The notes: generated by a model not told the origin, from the sequence alone. Counted from the first letter of the stretch, positions 36,116-44,306 are shown. The stretch: 64,000 nt of DNA from CAXBMB01 sp052078155 (GCA_052078155.1 JBQJBP010000003.1:62001-126000), one strand, 5' to 3'. Translations and numbers: made by a program.

Positions 36116-36907
36116 ATGACAACATCGGATCTTGCCCAGCGCTATGCCCGCGACGGATTTGTCTCTCCGGTTTCATTGATTTCACCGGAAGACGCAGCGA
36201 ACCAACGCGCCAGGCTGGAGGCCGTAGAGGCAGAACACGGACCGGTTCACTACCAGTCGAAAATCCATACCCTGCTGGACTTTGCCGCTGACCTGGCCAC
36301 CCGTCCTGCCGTACTGGATGTGGTTGAGCAACTGCTGGGGCCCGACATCCTGCTGTTCGATGTCACCTACATCATCAAAGAAGCCGGGGCCAAATCTCAT
36401 GTCAGCTGGCATCAGGACCTGACCTATTGGGGATTTTCCAACGACGAGCAGGTGTCCATGTGGCTGGCTCTCTCCCCGGCCAGTGAAGAGTCCGGCTGCA
36501 TGCGCATGCTGCCCGGCAGCCACAAACTGGGGCGTCAGGATCATGAGGACACAGACGACAAAGACAACGTGCTCTTTCGCGGACAGTCTGTGCGCAACAT
36601 CGATGAAAGCAACGCCCGGCTTTGCCCCTTGCAACCGGGAGAGGCCTCTTTCCACCATGGCTGGACCCTGCATGCCTCACTGCCCAACACCTCTGCCGAC
36701 CGCCGCATCGGGCTGAATGTCCAGTACATCAACCCGTCGGTCAGACAGCTGATCAACAAGAATGAAACCGGCACGCTGGTGCGCGGGCAGGACCGGTACG
36801 GCCACTACAAAGCTGACACCTTCGCCACCGGGGTGATGCAGCCCGAGGCTCTGCTGGCCCATCAGGAGCTGGAGCGCCTGCGCAAGGAAACCTGGGCTAG
36901 AGCATGA
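36116..36907 (+). CDS. Phytanoyl-CoA dioxygenase-family Fe(II)/2-oxoglutarate oxygenase
   Basis: A 263-residue protein from the ATG at 36116 (MTTSDLAQRYARDGFVSPV). The iron ligands are His and Asp in SWHQDLTYWG and a distal His in HHGWTLHAS; a following Arg (ADRRIGLNVQY) would bind 2-oxoglutarate. This is the PhyH family, whose bacterial members hydroxylate varied small molecules; the substrate here is unknown. The last residues and the TGA stop are read from the left end of a dispersed repeat (36898-37031), so the original C-terminus may have been changed by the insertion. Confidence 0.88.
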   Translation: MTTSDLAQRYARDGFVSPVSLISPEDAANQRARLEAVEAEHGPVHYQSKIHTLLDFAADLATRPAVLDVVEQLLGPDILLFDVTYIIKEAGAKSHVSWHQDLTYWGFSNDEQVSMWLALSPASEESGCMRMLPGSHKLGRQDHEDTDDKDNVLFRGQSVRNIDESNARLCPLQPGEASFHHGWTLHASLPNTSADRRIGLNVQYINPSVRQLINKNETGTLVRGQDRYGHYKADTFATGVMQPEALLAHQELERLRKETWARA

Positions 36908-37031
36908 ACGGTTTAGTTGGAAGCGCTTCGCGCTTGTACCTAAACCGTGGCTCATCCTCAAAACCATTGACCAGAGTTTCCCGCTCAAAGCGTTATCACG
37001 TAGTGAGTCTACTTAAGCCGATTTGGCTCTA
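36898..37031. repeat. Dispersed intergenic repeat, full-length copy (134 bp)
   Basis: TAGAGCATGAACGGTTTAGT ... AAGCGCTTCGCGCTT ... TTATCACGTAGTGAGTC ... AAGCCGATTTGGCTCTA. The ends are TAGAG and CTCTA. It overlaps the last 10 bp of the dioxygenase gene and supplies its stop codon. Confidence 0.85.
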
Positions 37032-37192
37032 AAGCCTGACCCGGCAAATGTCAGGGTCCCCGGGTAAGATCAGTACCTCCGGAAGAACTCTTGAAAAAGA
37101 AAAGGCAAAACCTGCCGGTAGTCTGCCCCTCTCTCGACTGGAAGTGATCTTTACCTCATAGTAGGGAGCTTTCACGTAGAGGAGGTTCGCTG

Positions 37193-37507
37193 ATGTTTAA
37201 ACTCGTTCCATCTCTGGCAGCCGCACTGGTTGTGCTGGTAACGGCAGGGTCGGCTGCATTGGCTGCTGACTCAACGGGGAAAACTCGCCCGCCTAGCCCA
37301 CCGGTCGCAGAGGTAAAATCCGTCTGCCTGGGCCCCTATTGCTACGTCACGCCAGCCATAGACGGCTGTCTCTACCGTGGCATGGTCTTTTCTGAAGGTT
37401 CGGTCATCAACATGAAGGCTGCTGAACAGAAACGGGAATGCAAAACCCGAATGACCGAAGTCGACAACGCCTCAAAGATCTTCATCAAAAGCTATTACTG
37501 GCAGTAA
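37193..37507 (+). CDS. Small exported protein of unknown function
   Basis: A 104-residue protein with a Sec signal (MFKLVPSLAAALVVLVTAGS, cleavage likely after AALAA). GAGGAGG precedes the ATG. The mature part of about 80 residues has a proline-rich start, then four cysteines (CLGPYC, DGCLYRG, KRECKTR), which could form two disulfides in the periplasm. I do not recognise the family. Confidence 0.65.
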   Translation: MFKLVPSLAAALVVLVTAGSAALAADSTGKTRPPSPPVAEVKSVCLGPYCYVTPAIDGCLYRGMVFSEGSVINMKAAEQKRECKTRMTEVDNASKIFIKSYYWQ

Positions 37508-37650
37508 CGCCCTGCGTCGGCCCCCTCCTTCTTTCTTGCCAATTGCCCTGTGCTGGCAGCACCAGGTCCTGGTTAGGCAAAAAAGAAGAAACAACTAATT
37601 GTTGAATCCAATCAGATAGATCACACTCACTCATGAGAAAAGAGGTGCTC

Positions 37651-37848
37651 ATGGGACAACTTTTAACCGGTATAGGAAACGGGATCATTCTGTTGAGCGC
37701 GGGCGCTGTCATGGCCTACCTGTCACTGGATGCTCCCTCCTACACGATCATGCTGTCTTTTGGGATCATGGCCATTGGCTTTCTGCTGCGGGCAGCCGGG
37801 CTGATGACCCAACGCAGATCATCCGACCAGCGATCACTGGACCTGTAA
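37651..37848 (+). CDS. Small membrane protein of unknown function
   Basis: A 65-residue protein starting MGQLLTGIGNGIILL with GAGGTG upstream; an ATG six codons earlier is less well placed. Two hydrophobic segments (residues about 7-27 and 33-52) and a basic tail (RRSSDQR) suggest an inner-membrane hairpin with its C-terminus inside. Its last 15 bp overlap the end of the convergent thiE-like gene. Not recognised. Confidence 0.6.
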   Translation: MGQLLTGIGNGIILLSAGAVMAYLSLDAPSYTIMLSFGIMAIGFLLRAAGLMTQRRSSDQRSLDL

Positions 37849-38511
37849 AGCCGCAAGCAGGTCTGATGTCACGGCCGCCGGATCTTCCGCGCGCATGATT
37901 TCACCCATGACCGCGACCCCGGCCGCCCCGGCTGACAATGCCTGCGGCAGACTGGCCGGAGTGATCCCCCCCAGGGCCAGAGCCGGCAAAGGAATATCTG
38001 CGATCAACTCTGCAAAGCCCGCCACCTCCAGAGCCGGCCCGTAACCGGGCTTGCTTTGGGTCAGAAACAAGGGGCTCAGGGTCACATAGTCAGCCTCGCT
38101 GTCGCTGGCCGCGGCCAGCTCCGCCGCGCTGTGGCAGGACAAACCAATCAAAGCATCAGGCCCCAACCGGCGGCGGGCTTTTGCTACGTCACTCGCCTCC
38201 TGCAGATGCAGGCCAACCCGCGCCCGCCCCGGCCCGCCAAAGGCCATCTGAGTTTCATGAGCCAACGCAAGGTCGGCGGAAACAGATACCCAGGCCCCCT
38301 CATAAGGCCGCGCCATGTCACACAAAGCCTGAGCCAGCTGCATGCGCAAATGGGGATGCAGATCTTTGTCCCGCAGCAAAAACCAGCGCCCACCGGCCTC
38401 AAAGAAACGCTCGGCAATCTCCAGCAAAGGCAGCACGGCCTGCTGCCGGTCACTGATCAGCAACAGTTCGGGCGTTGGGAGGCTTTTGGGGGATGCGGGG
38501 ACAGATGACAT
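37834..38511 (-). CDS. Thiamine-phosphate synthase-like protein (ThiE/TenI)
   Basis: A 225-residue TIM-barrel protein of the ThiE/TenI family starting MSSVPASPKSLPTPELLLIS. Motifs are RWFLLRDKDL, LIGLSCHSAAEL, DYVTLSPLFLTQSKPGYGP and LALGGITPASLPQ. It is the last gene of thiO-thiS-thiG-thiE. It differs from the ThiE at 28314 in the phosphate-loop region, so it could be the synthase of the biosynthetic route or a TenI-type thiazole tautomerase. It is separated from thiG by 296 bp that contain copies of both dispersed repeats, so it may no longer be efficiently co-transcribed. Confidence 0.85.
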   Translation of the reverse strand: MSSVPASPKSLPTPELLLISDRQQAVLPLLEIAERFFEAGGRWFLLRDKDLHPHLRMQLAQALCDMARPYEGAWVSVSADLALAHETQMAFGGPGRARVGLHLQEASDVAKARRRLGPDALIGLSCHSAAELAAASDSEADYVTLSPLFLTQSKPGYGPALEVAGFAELIADIPLPALALGGITPASLPQALSAGAAGVAVMGEIMRAEDPAAVTSDLLAALQVQ

Positions 38512-38522
38512 CGGCTCAATCA

Positions 38523-38600
38523 AGTTAACTCGGTTTAAGAAGACCTACCAGGTGATACCACGAGAGGCCTGTACCTCTCTTCAGTGTTTCAGAGGATATG
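38523..38600. repeat. Dispersed intergenic repeat, decayed partial copy
   Basis: AGTTAACTCGGTTTAAGAAG ... AGGTGATACC ... CTCTTCAGTGTTTCAGAGGAT follows the family consensus of the non-palindromic half with many changes. It lies between thiG and the thiE-like gene. Confidence 0.6.
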
Positions 38601-38649
38601 CCACAGCTCAAAACCATGCACATAACGCTGCCTTGTGGCAGTTTTCTTG

Positions 38650-38815
38650 CGCTATCGCGGAGGTTCCTCGCATAAGCTCGGGCGGGCCTTCGCCTTTGCC
38701 TCGCTGCCTTGTGGCAGCAGGTTTTATCGCTGCCGCGAAGTTTACCTCGCATAAGCTCGGGCGCGCGGTTGCGCTTGCCTCACTGCCTCCCGGCAGCTCG
38801 GTACTGGTTAACTGC
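38650..38815. repeat. Family 2 repeat, two inverted units
   Basis: The complement of CGCCCGAGCTTATGCGAGG occurs exactly at 38666-38684 and 38745-38763, within blocks that match the array at 22056-22760 in opposite orientation, including ACCGAGCTGC and ACTTCGCGGCAGCGATAAAAC on the minus strand. It lies inside the thi operon. Confidence 0.85.
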
Positions 38816-39593
38816 CTACCAGGCCCATTTGCGGGCTGGAGGCCTCGGCGCGGCCCCGGCGGGGGATGCGGCCAGCCAGGCGGGCAAAACGGCCTGCTTC
38901 CACCCCGGCTTTCATGGCGCGGGCCATGGCCACCGGGTCCAGAGCCTTGGCCACGGCAGTGTTCAACAGCACGGCAGAGCAACCCAACTCCATCGCCTGG
39001 GCGGCATCGGAAGCGGTTCCCAGTCCGGCATCGCAGACCACCGGCACCTCACTTTGCGCACAAATCAGCTCCAGCGTGGCCGGATTGGCCACCCCCATGC
39101 CCGAGCCGATCAGAGAGCCCATGGGCATCACCGCTGCCGCCCCCAGATCCGCCAGGCGTCGGCAGATCACCGGATCATCATTGCAGTACGGCAGCACCAC
39201 GAACCCCTCATTGACCAGGGTCTCCGTGGCTTCCAGCAGTTCCCCCACATCGGGATAGAGAGTCTCGCGGTCGCCAATCACCTCCAGCTTCACCCAGTTG
39301 GTGCCCAGAGCTTCACGGCCCAGTTGCGCCGTCAAAATGGCATCCCGGGCGGTTTCGCAACCGGCTGTATTGGGCAGGAAAGCATAGTCCTGCAACAGAC
39401 TGGCTGTATCTTCAGACGCGCCAGACAGGTTCACCCGACGCAGCGACAAAGTCACCAGTTCAGCCCCGCTGGCGGCAACGGATTCCACCATGATCTGCTG
39501 ATTGGGATAGCCCGCCGTGCCGATGAACAAGCGGGAAGAAAAGCTTTTGTCGGCAATGATCAAAGGATCTGAAGGGGAGGTCTGGACAGTCAT
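38808..39593 (-). CDS. thiG: Thiazole synthase
   Basis: A 261-residue enzyme that forms the thiazole ring of thiamine from deoxyxylulose phosphate, dehydroglycine and ThiS-thiocarboxylate. Motifs are SRLFIGTAGYPNQQIMVES, NTAGCETARDA, the Schiff-base lysine in NWVKLEVIGD, VLPYCNDDPV, and GVANPATLEL/DAGLGTASDAA. It follows thiS by 66 bp. It is the third gene of the riboswitch-controlled operon. Confidence 0.97.
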   Translation of the reverse strand: MTVQTSPSDPLIIADKSFSSRLFIGTAGYPNQQIMVESVAASGAELVTLSLRRVNLSGASEDTASLLQDYAFLPNTAGCETARDAILTAQLGREALGTNWVKLEVIGDRETLYPDVGELLEATETLVNEGFVVLPYCNDDPVICRRLADLGAAAVMPMGSLIGSGMGVANPATLELICAQSEVPVVCDAGLGTASDAAQAMELGCSAVLLNTAVAKALDPVAMARAMKAGVEAGRFARLAGRIPRRGRAEASSPQMGLVGS

Positions 39594-39657
39594 AGCTAGG
39601 CTTCAAAAAGAGGGGAAACAAAAGAAAAAGGGGGTGCGGTAACGGTTCTGACGATCA

Positions 39658-39891
39658 TCATCCCCCACCCACCGCGGTGACGATTTCAATGGCATCTCCG
39701 TCAGCCAGAGGCGTGCTCTCCCACAACTGCCGACGCACCAGGGCTCCGTTCTGCGCCAGAGCCACCCGGGGCCGCTTGGGGTCACAGTCGTTTCCGTCCT
39801 GCAGCGCCTCCGCCAAGCCTTCGGCCCGGAGCAGCTCACTTAAGGTGCGGGCCTCGCTGTCGCGTTCCTGTCCATTGATGATCAGTTTCAT
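39658..39891 (-). CDS. thiS: Sulfur-carrier protein ThiS
   Basis: A 77-residue ubiquitin-like protein starting MKLIINGQERDSEARTLSEL and ending TAVGGG, with the terminal Gly-Gly needed for thiocarboxylate formation. It is about ten residues longer than typical ThiS because of an insertion around LQDGNDCDPKRP. It lies between thiO and thiG. The activating adenylyltransferase (ThiF) is not in the window. Confidence 0.92.
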   Translation of the reverse strand: MKLIINGQERDSEARTLSELLRAEGLAEALQDGNDCDPKRPRVALAQNGALVRRQLWESTPLADGDAIEIVTAVGGG

Positions 39892-39946
39892 GGTCACACT
39901 TTCTGACTTAGACAAATTCTGGAGCTGCTTGTCCCTGGCTTGTGGC

Positions 39947-41182
39947 TCACGCTGCCCGGACCGAAAATCGCAGAGGAGAGAAAGCCCGACCTTCCGGCGG
40001 CATCTCCCCCTTGAGCAGCAGTTGACTTACCAGCCGGGCGGTGGCTGGCGCCAGCAGCACGCCATTGCGGTGATGGCCGCTTGCCAGAAGCAACCCGGGC
40101 AGCGCGCTTTGCCCCAGCAATGGCGCATCATCGCGGGAGGTGGGGCGAAAACCGACCCAGCTCTCCAGCAACTCCAGTTCCTCAACCCCCGGCAAGGCCC
40201 GTCGTGCCGCCTCCAGCAGGGCGTATATCCCGCCTGCCGTGTTTCGGCTGTCGAACCCCTGTTCTTCCACCGTGGCACCGACGATCAGACGGCCATCATG
40301 TGTTGGCACCATGTGAATGGACTCCGTCCAGACCACATGGGACAGCAGTGGGGGCTGGGAGGGATCAAGCGCCAGCGCCAGAGACTGTCCCTTCAAAGGA
40401 CGAACCGGCGGGACGACCGCCTCCGGCAGGCCTGCCAGCAGCCCGGACCAGGCACCGCTGGCCAACAGGGTTTGGGTCGCAGTCACCTGCTGTCCGGCAA
40501 CCTCCACCCCCACAGCCTTCCCGCCCTGGCAAAGCAGGCGGGTAACGGGAGACTGCTGATAGAGTTTTGCGCCTGCCTGCTGAGCCGCGCGGGCCAGTGC
40601 AGCAGTAAGCAGCCGGGAGTCCACCTGATGGTCCCGGGCACAGCGCACTGCCGCCGCGACCCCGGGCCGCAAGGCAGGTTCAGCCCGCCGCAGCTCACGG
40701 CTGCTCAACCATTCCAGCTCTATGCCCAGGCTTTTCTGAAAGTCATGGCGAAAGCGCAGACGCTCCACCTCCTCGCGGGTCAGGGCTACCTGCAGAATAC
40801 CACTGGGCAGGTAGCCCAGCGGCAAATCCGCCGCAGCCTCAAGGTCGCGAACAAAGCCGGGCCAAAGATCCTGGCTGAAGCGCCCCAGTTCCCAGAGGTC
40901 CTCGCCACCGGGCTCCGTTTCAATGCCTGCGGCCAGCATTCCCGAAGCCGCCCGGCTGGCCCCTGACCCCAGTGTACTTGCCTCGAACAGCCCCACAGTC
41001 ATCCCCTGACTGGCTGCCTGCCAGGCCACAGCCAGTCCATTGATGCCGCCGCCAATGACGGCCAGGTCAAAAGACGCGGGCTCACCAGCCTGCCAGCAGG
41101 ACAGGTCCGGCATATGGGGTAATGGGGCACAAAGCCCTTCTCGGGCCTGGCCCGGAAGTCCGGCGGTCATATCATTGGGCAA
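39947..41182 (-). CDS. thiO: Glycine oxidase ThiO
   Basis: A 411-residue FAD enzyme that oxidises glycine to the imine used by ThiG. The dinucleotide-binding segment LAVIGGGINGLAVAWQA is near the N-terminus, and C-terminal segments GFRPTSRDDAPLLGQS and SGHHRNGVLLAPATARLV match the glycine oxidase family. I prefer a TTG start at 41182 because GGAG lies 8 nt upstream; the ATG at 41170 is 20 nt away from it. That GGAG is part of the 3' end of the TPP riboswitch, so ligand binding could hide it. It is the first gene of the operon. Confidence 0.93.
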   Translation of the reverse strand: MPNDMTAGLPGQAREGLCAPLPHMPDLSCWQAGEPASFDLAVIGGGINGLAVAWQAASQGMTVGLFEASTLGSGASRAASGMLAAGIETEPGGEDLWELGRFSQDLWPGFVRDLEAAADLPLGYLPSGILQVALTREEVERLRFRHDFQKSLGIELEWLSSRELRRAEPALRPGVAAAVRCARDHQVDSRLLTAALARAAQQAGAKLYQQSPVTRLLCQGGKAVGVEVAGQQVTATQTLLASGAWSGLLAGLPEAVVPPVRPLKGQSLALALDPSQPPLLSHVVWTESIHMVPTHDGRLIVGATVEEQGFDSRNTAGGIYALLEAARRALPGVEELELLESWVGFRPTSRDDAPLLGQSALPGLLLASGHHRNGVLLAPATARLVSQLLLKGEMPPEGRAFSPLRFSVRAA

Positions 41183-41187
41183 AGGTC

Positions 41188-41316
41188 ACACTCCCTTCGC
41201 TGGCAAGGCCACCCCGACCAAAGGGTGGGACCAGAGCAGGTTCAATGGGTCTAATCTCAGCCGGGTGAACAAAGCCATTAAGGCCAGGCTGTTCGGTAAC
41301 CCCGGCACCCCAGGTG
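41188..41316 (-). promoter_or_regulatory. TPP riboswitch (THI box) of the thiO operon
   Basis: On the minus strand the conserved blocks appear in order: TGGGGTGCC (complement at 41304-41312), CGGCTGAGATTAGACCC, TTGAACCTGCTCTGGTC, and CTTGCCAGCGAAGGGAGTG ending about 41188. These are the pyrimidine- and pyrophosphate-sensing parts of the TPP aptamer. The last block overlaps the ribosome binding site of thiO, pointing to control of translation. Confidence 0.95.
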
Positions 41317-41468
41317 GCTGGACGGATACAGGAACTGGCCTGTCGTCCGGCAACAGAAGGACTCTAGCCATTCTGCGGGAGACGGCAACTCCCAAATGTT
41401 CCCCAGTTTTTCAGGAGGTAACGGTCCTCAAAGAAAAAATCCGGCAGCTTGGCAGCGCCTCTCCCCCA

Positions 41469-42353
41469 TCATGCGGGGCGCAGCGGCGCCACCTGCACCA
41501 GGACCCACTCTTTAAACGCCCGGGCAAAGGGAGTCTCGGGCCGGTGACCCGGCGCAACCAGCCAGACCGCGTTCTTATCCTCCACCTCACCAAAGAGCTT
41601 CACCAGACGACCGGAGGCCAGATCATCCCCCACCAGAATGTTGTCCCCCAGAGCCACACCCTGCCCGGCCCGAGCGGCCTCCAGGCACATGTAACTGTCA
41701 CCCATCATGGGGCCGTGGCTGGCATCCACGTGGTCTGCCCCCACGGCGTGCAGCCAGTCCCGCCAGTACTTGCGTCGTTCTTCGTGTAGCAGTTTCACCT
41801 GAGACAGGTCTTCAACGCTCTTCAGCCTGGCCGCCAAGGCCGGGGACGCCACGGGAAACGTCACCAGGCCAGAGAGTTTTGTGCAGATCAGCTCAGGCCA
41901 GTCGCCGCTGCCATAGCGGATGGCCAGATCCGCATCATCGGTGCGAAAGTCCACCTGCCAGGGGTCCGGATCGATCTGCAAATCAATGTTGGGGTGGTCA
42001 TCCTGAAAAGCGGGCAGGCGCTTCAGCAGGAAGCCGACAGCAAAAGACGGCTCGACCGACACTTTAAGCTCCAGAGAGGCTTCCTCGGCCAGCGCCTCTT
42101 CTGTGGCGTTGTAAAGATGATCGAAAATCTCTGTCAGTTGCCGGGAGTAACGCTCCCCCACCTCAGTCAGATCCACGCCCCGGGGCAACCGGCGAAAGAG
42201 ATCTTTGCCCAGCCAGCCCTCCAGTTCACGAATGTGCCGGCTGATGGCCGCGTGGCTCACGTTCAGTTCTTCAGCAGCCTTGGTAAAGGACCCATGGCGG
42301 GCTGCTGTCTCAAAGGCCCGCAAGCCATTTAGGGAAGGCAAACGCCGTACCAT
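41469..42353 (-). CDS. LysR-family regulator, GcvA-like
   Basis: A 294-residue protein beginning MVRRLPSLNGLRAFETAARH, the typical opening of the GcvA subgroup, with the helix-turn-helix AEELNVSHAAISRHIRELE. The effector domain includes LAIRYGSGDWPEL and ALGDNILVGDDLASGRLV, also characteristic of GcvA-like proteins. It is divergent from the 76-residue gene at 42488 and lies upstream of the thiO riboswitch on the same strand as the thi genes. Its target is not obvious; the divergent small gene is the usual first guess. Confidence 0.9.
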   Translation of the reverse strand: MVRRLPSLNGLRAFETAARHGSFTKAAEELNVSHAAISRHIRELEGWLGKDLFRRLPRGVDLTEVGERYSRQLTEIFDHLYNATEEALAEEASLELKVSVEPSFAVGFLLKRLPAFQDDHPNIDLQIDPDPWQVDFRTDDADLAIRYGSGDWPELICTKLSGLVTFPVASPALAARLKSVEDLSQVKLLHEERRKYWRDWLHAVGADHVDASHGPMMGDSYMCLEAARAGQGVALGDNILVGDDLASGRLVKLFGEVEDKNAVWLVAPGHRPETPFARAFKEWVLVQVAPLRPA

Positions 42354-42487
42354 CACCACTCTCCTGAACTTCACTTTGCAGGTTGAGATCCCAGTATAAC
42401 ATTTTGTTACACACCCCGTCAGCCATTGATATTTGAAAGACCCCGGGTCGAGCGCCTATATCCAGGCCAGAGAAATGGAGAAAACCG

Positions 42488-42718
42488 ATGAATACCCAAG
42501 CACTGGCCCTCGTAGATCTGTACAACCACAGCCTCTTCCTGGAACGTCCCAGCAAACAGTGGGACCGGGCCAACGCCGTAAAACACACGGATGATTCTGC
42601 AGTAACGCCACACGAAAAGCCTGAAAAACGGTCTTTCCTGGTGCCGACCCTGGTGGTCGCCGACTGGTTGCAGGGACTCTTTCCCGGCACCAACCGTCCG
42701 GCTCAGCAGAACTTCTGA
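42488..42718 (+). CDS. Small protein of unknown function
   Basis: A 76-residue protein, MNTQALALVDLYNHSLFLER at the start, with GGAGA 7 nt before the ATG. It is polar in the middle and has a short hydrophobic stretch (FLVPTLVVADWLQGLF) near the C-terminus that could be an amphipathic or membrane-associated helix. It is divergent from the GcvA-like regulator, so it may be under its control. I do not recognise the family. Confidence 0.55.
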   Translation: MNTQALALVDLYNHSLFLERPSKQWDRANAVKHTDDSAVTPHEKPEKRSFLVPTLVVADWLQGLFPGTNRPAQQNF

Positions 42719-42821
42719 TACCAGACTGTGATGTCGGGCCTGGGCACAAGATAAGTGCGAAACATTCGACAGGTCTGCAAGATTATTTCATGCTGCATCG
42801 CAAAAGAGTTATAATAAATTG

Positions 42822-42920
42822 TTTCATATAAGTGACGCGATCTGACGTAAAGTGATCAGTTGCATGATCGACTGAACAGCAAAAGGGGCCACCTGATCAA
42901 ACAGGCGGCCCCTTTTTTCT
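42822..42920 (+). ncRNA. Candidate small RNA or leaderless terminator unit
   Basis: TATAAT at 42810-42815 could act as a -10 element for a start near 42822. The transcript would be about 100 nt and end at the strong terminator at 42881-42920. No open frame of note is present. The -35 region (around 42787) is a poor match, so this may merely be the distant terminator of the 76-residue gene. Confidence 0.3.
42881..42920 (+). terminator. Strong rho-independent terminator
   Basis: AAAAGGGGCC (42881-42890) ... GGCCCCTTTT (42907-42916) with inner CCTG/CAGG pairing, followed by TTTTTT. It is 163 bp past the 76-residue gene. Confidence 0.85.
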
Positions 42921-42931
42921 GTTTATTCTGC

Positions 42932-43069
42932 TGGAGCATGACCGGTTTAGTTAGAAGCGCTTTGCGCTTTGAACGAAACCGTGAATCACCCTCTAACAGA
43001 TTGAATAGAGGCTTTATCACGTCTTGTTTGAAATCACCGCGTGATTCCAGATAAGACGATAAGACTCTA
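42932..43069. repeat. Dispersed intergenic repeat, full-length copy (138 bp)
   Basis: GGAGCATGACCGGTTTAGTT ... AAGCGCTTTGCGCTT ... AAACCGTG ... CTTTATCACG ... AAGACTCTA. The final CTA (43067-43069) is the complement of the TAG stop codon of the universal stress protein gene. Confidence 0.8.
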
Positions 43070-43909
43070 GTGGCTCATCAGAACCGGAACAGTCATGTGG
43101 CGCAGAATGTGATGGGTGACCCCACCCATGATGACTTCGCGCAGTCGGCTGTGACCGTAGCCGCCCATAATCAGCATATCGATGGATTCATCCGCTGCCC
43201 GCGACAAGAGGGTATCGGAGACTTTGATGTCCGGTGCGACCACATGCTGGGCCTCGGCTTTGACACCATGCCGGGCCAAAGACAAGGCAATGTCGGCGCC
43301 GGGCTGTTCACCATGATCACCAATGCCGAACTTTGGATTGACGCAGAGAATGTTCACCTCATCTGCCTTCTGCAGAAAGCCCATGGCGTCCTTGGCGGCA
43401 CGGGCGGATTCACGGCTGGCATCCCAGGCCATCATGACCTTCTTGCCAAAGCCTTCGGGAGCGCCAATGTAGGGAACCACCAAAGTCGGGCAGCCTGCGG
43501 TCAACAGGACGTTCTCCACCAACGCACTGCCCATGCTGGCAGGATCATCTTCATCATCCTGGCCCATGACGATCAGGTCGGCATAGCGGGCGTGCAGGCC
43601 GATGATCTTGAAGATATCTTCGGCCGGAGACAGGGTGTGGCGGCTTTCGTACTTTACCCCGGCTTTGTCAGCGGCAGCTTCAAAAGCATCAACAGCGGCC
43701 TGCATCTGGGTCTGGCGCAGGGCGCGCTGATCTTCCAGTGCCTGTGCCGGCATCTGAGCCATCACATAGCCGGGCACGACGATGCGGGCAGCCACATACA
43801 GCCCGACCAGATGAGCCTCTTCGCGCTGGGCAAGCTCAATGGCCGCTGCGACCCTCTTGGCGCAAGCTTTGGTGCTGTCCAGGTGTACCAGGATGTTTTT
43901 GTAAGCCAT
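43067..43909 (-). CDS. Universal stress protein, tandem UspA domains
   Basis: A 280-residue protein starting MAYKNILVHLDSTKACAKRV, made of two UspA domains (residues about 1-145 and 155-280). The second carries the ATP-binding type loop IMGGYGHSRLREVIMGGVTHHIL. Tandem Usp proteins bind nucleotides and help under starvation, oxygen limitation or other stress. A perfect FNR-type box lies 126 bp upstream (44035-44048), suggesting low-oxygen induction. The TAG stop is supplied by the end of a dispersed repeat. Confidence 0.92.
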   Translation of the reverse strand: MAYKNILVHLDSTKACAKRVAAAIELAQREEAHLVGLYVAARIVVPGYVMAQMPAQALEDQRALRQTQMQAAVDAFEAAADKAGVKYESRHTLSPAEDIFKIIGLHARYADLIVMGQDDEDDPASMGSALVENVLLTAGCPTLVVPYIGAPEGFGKKVMMAWDASRESARAAKDAMGFLQKADEVNILCVNPKFGIGDHGEQPGADIALSLARHGVKAEAQHVVAPDIKVSDTLLSRAADESIDMLIMGGYGHSRLREVIMGGVTHHILRHMTVPVLMSH

Positions 43910-44306
43910 GAGAACTATCTCGCTTCCAGTTTTGATAGGGATAGGGGACAAGCAAAGAACAAAATTTGCGGAGCGGCAGACAAAGACAGCCAACCGCAAC
44001 ACCGCCATAACAGCAGATGCGCCAGCCCGTAACATTGATTAACATCAAATGTTATCCGGCTTCGGCCCACAACTGCGCGAAAAGCCGCATAAGAAAAGAA
44101 GTCGAGGGCCGTTCCGTCACAAGACAGGGGGCGGGCGGGCCGGCGATCGCCCCCCGCAAAAAAACCAGTCAGGCTGTAAAGAAGGCTCTCTTAGAAAATC
44201 TGGGCCACCCTGTTCCTCATCGGTTTTCCCCTTCGAAAAGACGAAGGGAGCGTGTTTCATCCGCACAGGGGCACATCTGAACAGGGGACGTCAGCTTTCC
44301 CACAAC
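43910..44306. other. Control region of the universal stress gene
   Basis: About 400 bp holding the FNR-type box. Beyond it (44060-44300) I see no gene or further site I can name. Confidence 0.4.
44035..44048 (-). promoter_or_regulatory. FNR/Crp-type box upstream of the universal stress gene
   Basis: TTGATTAACATCAA is a perfect TTGAT-N4-ATCAA dyad, the consensus of FNR/FixK/Anr sites, centred 132 bp upstream of the ATG. It most likely serves the Usp gene; the operon on the other side is transcribed toward it and ends at 44370. Confidence 0.8.
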
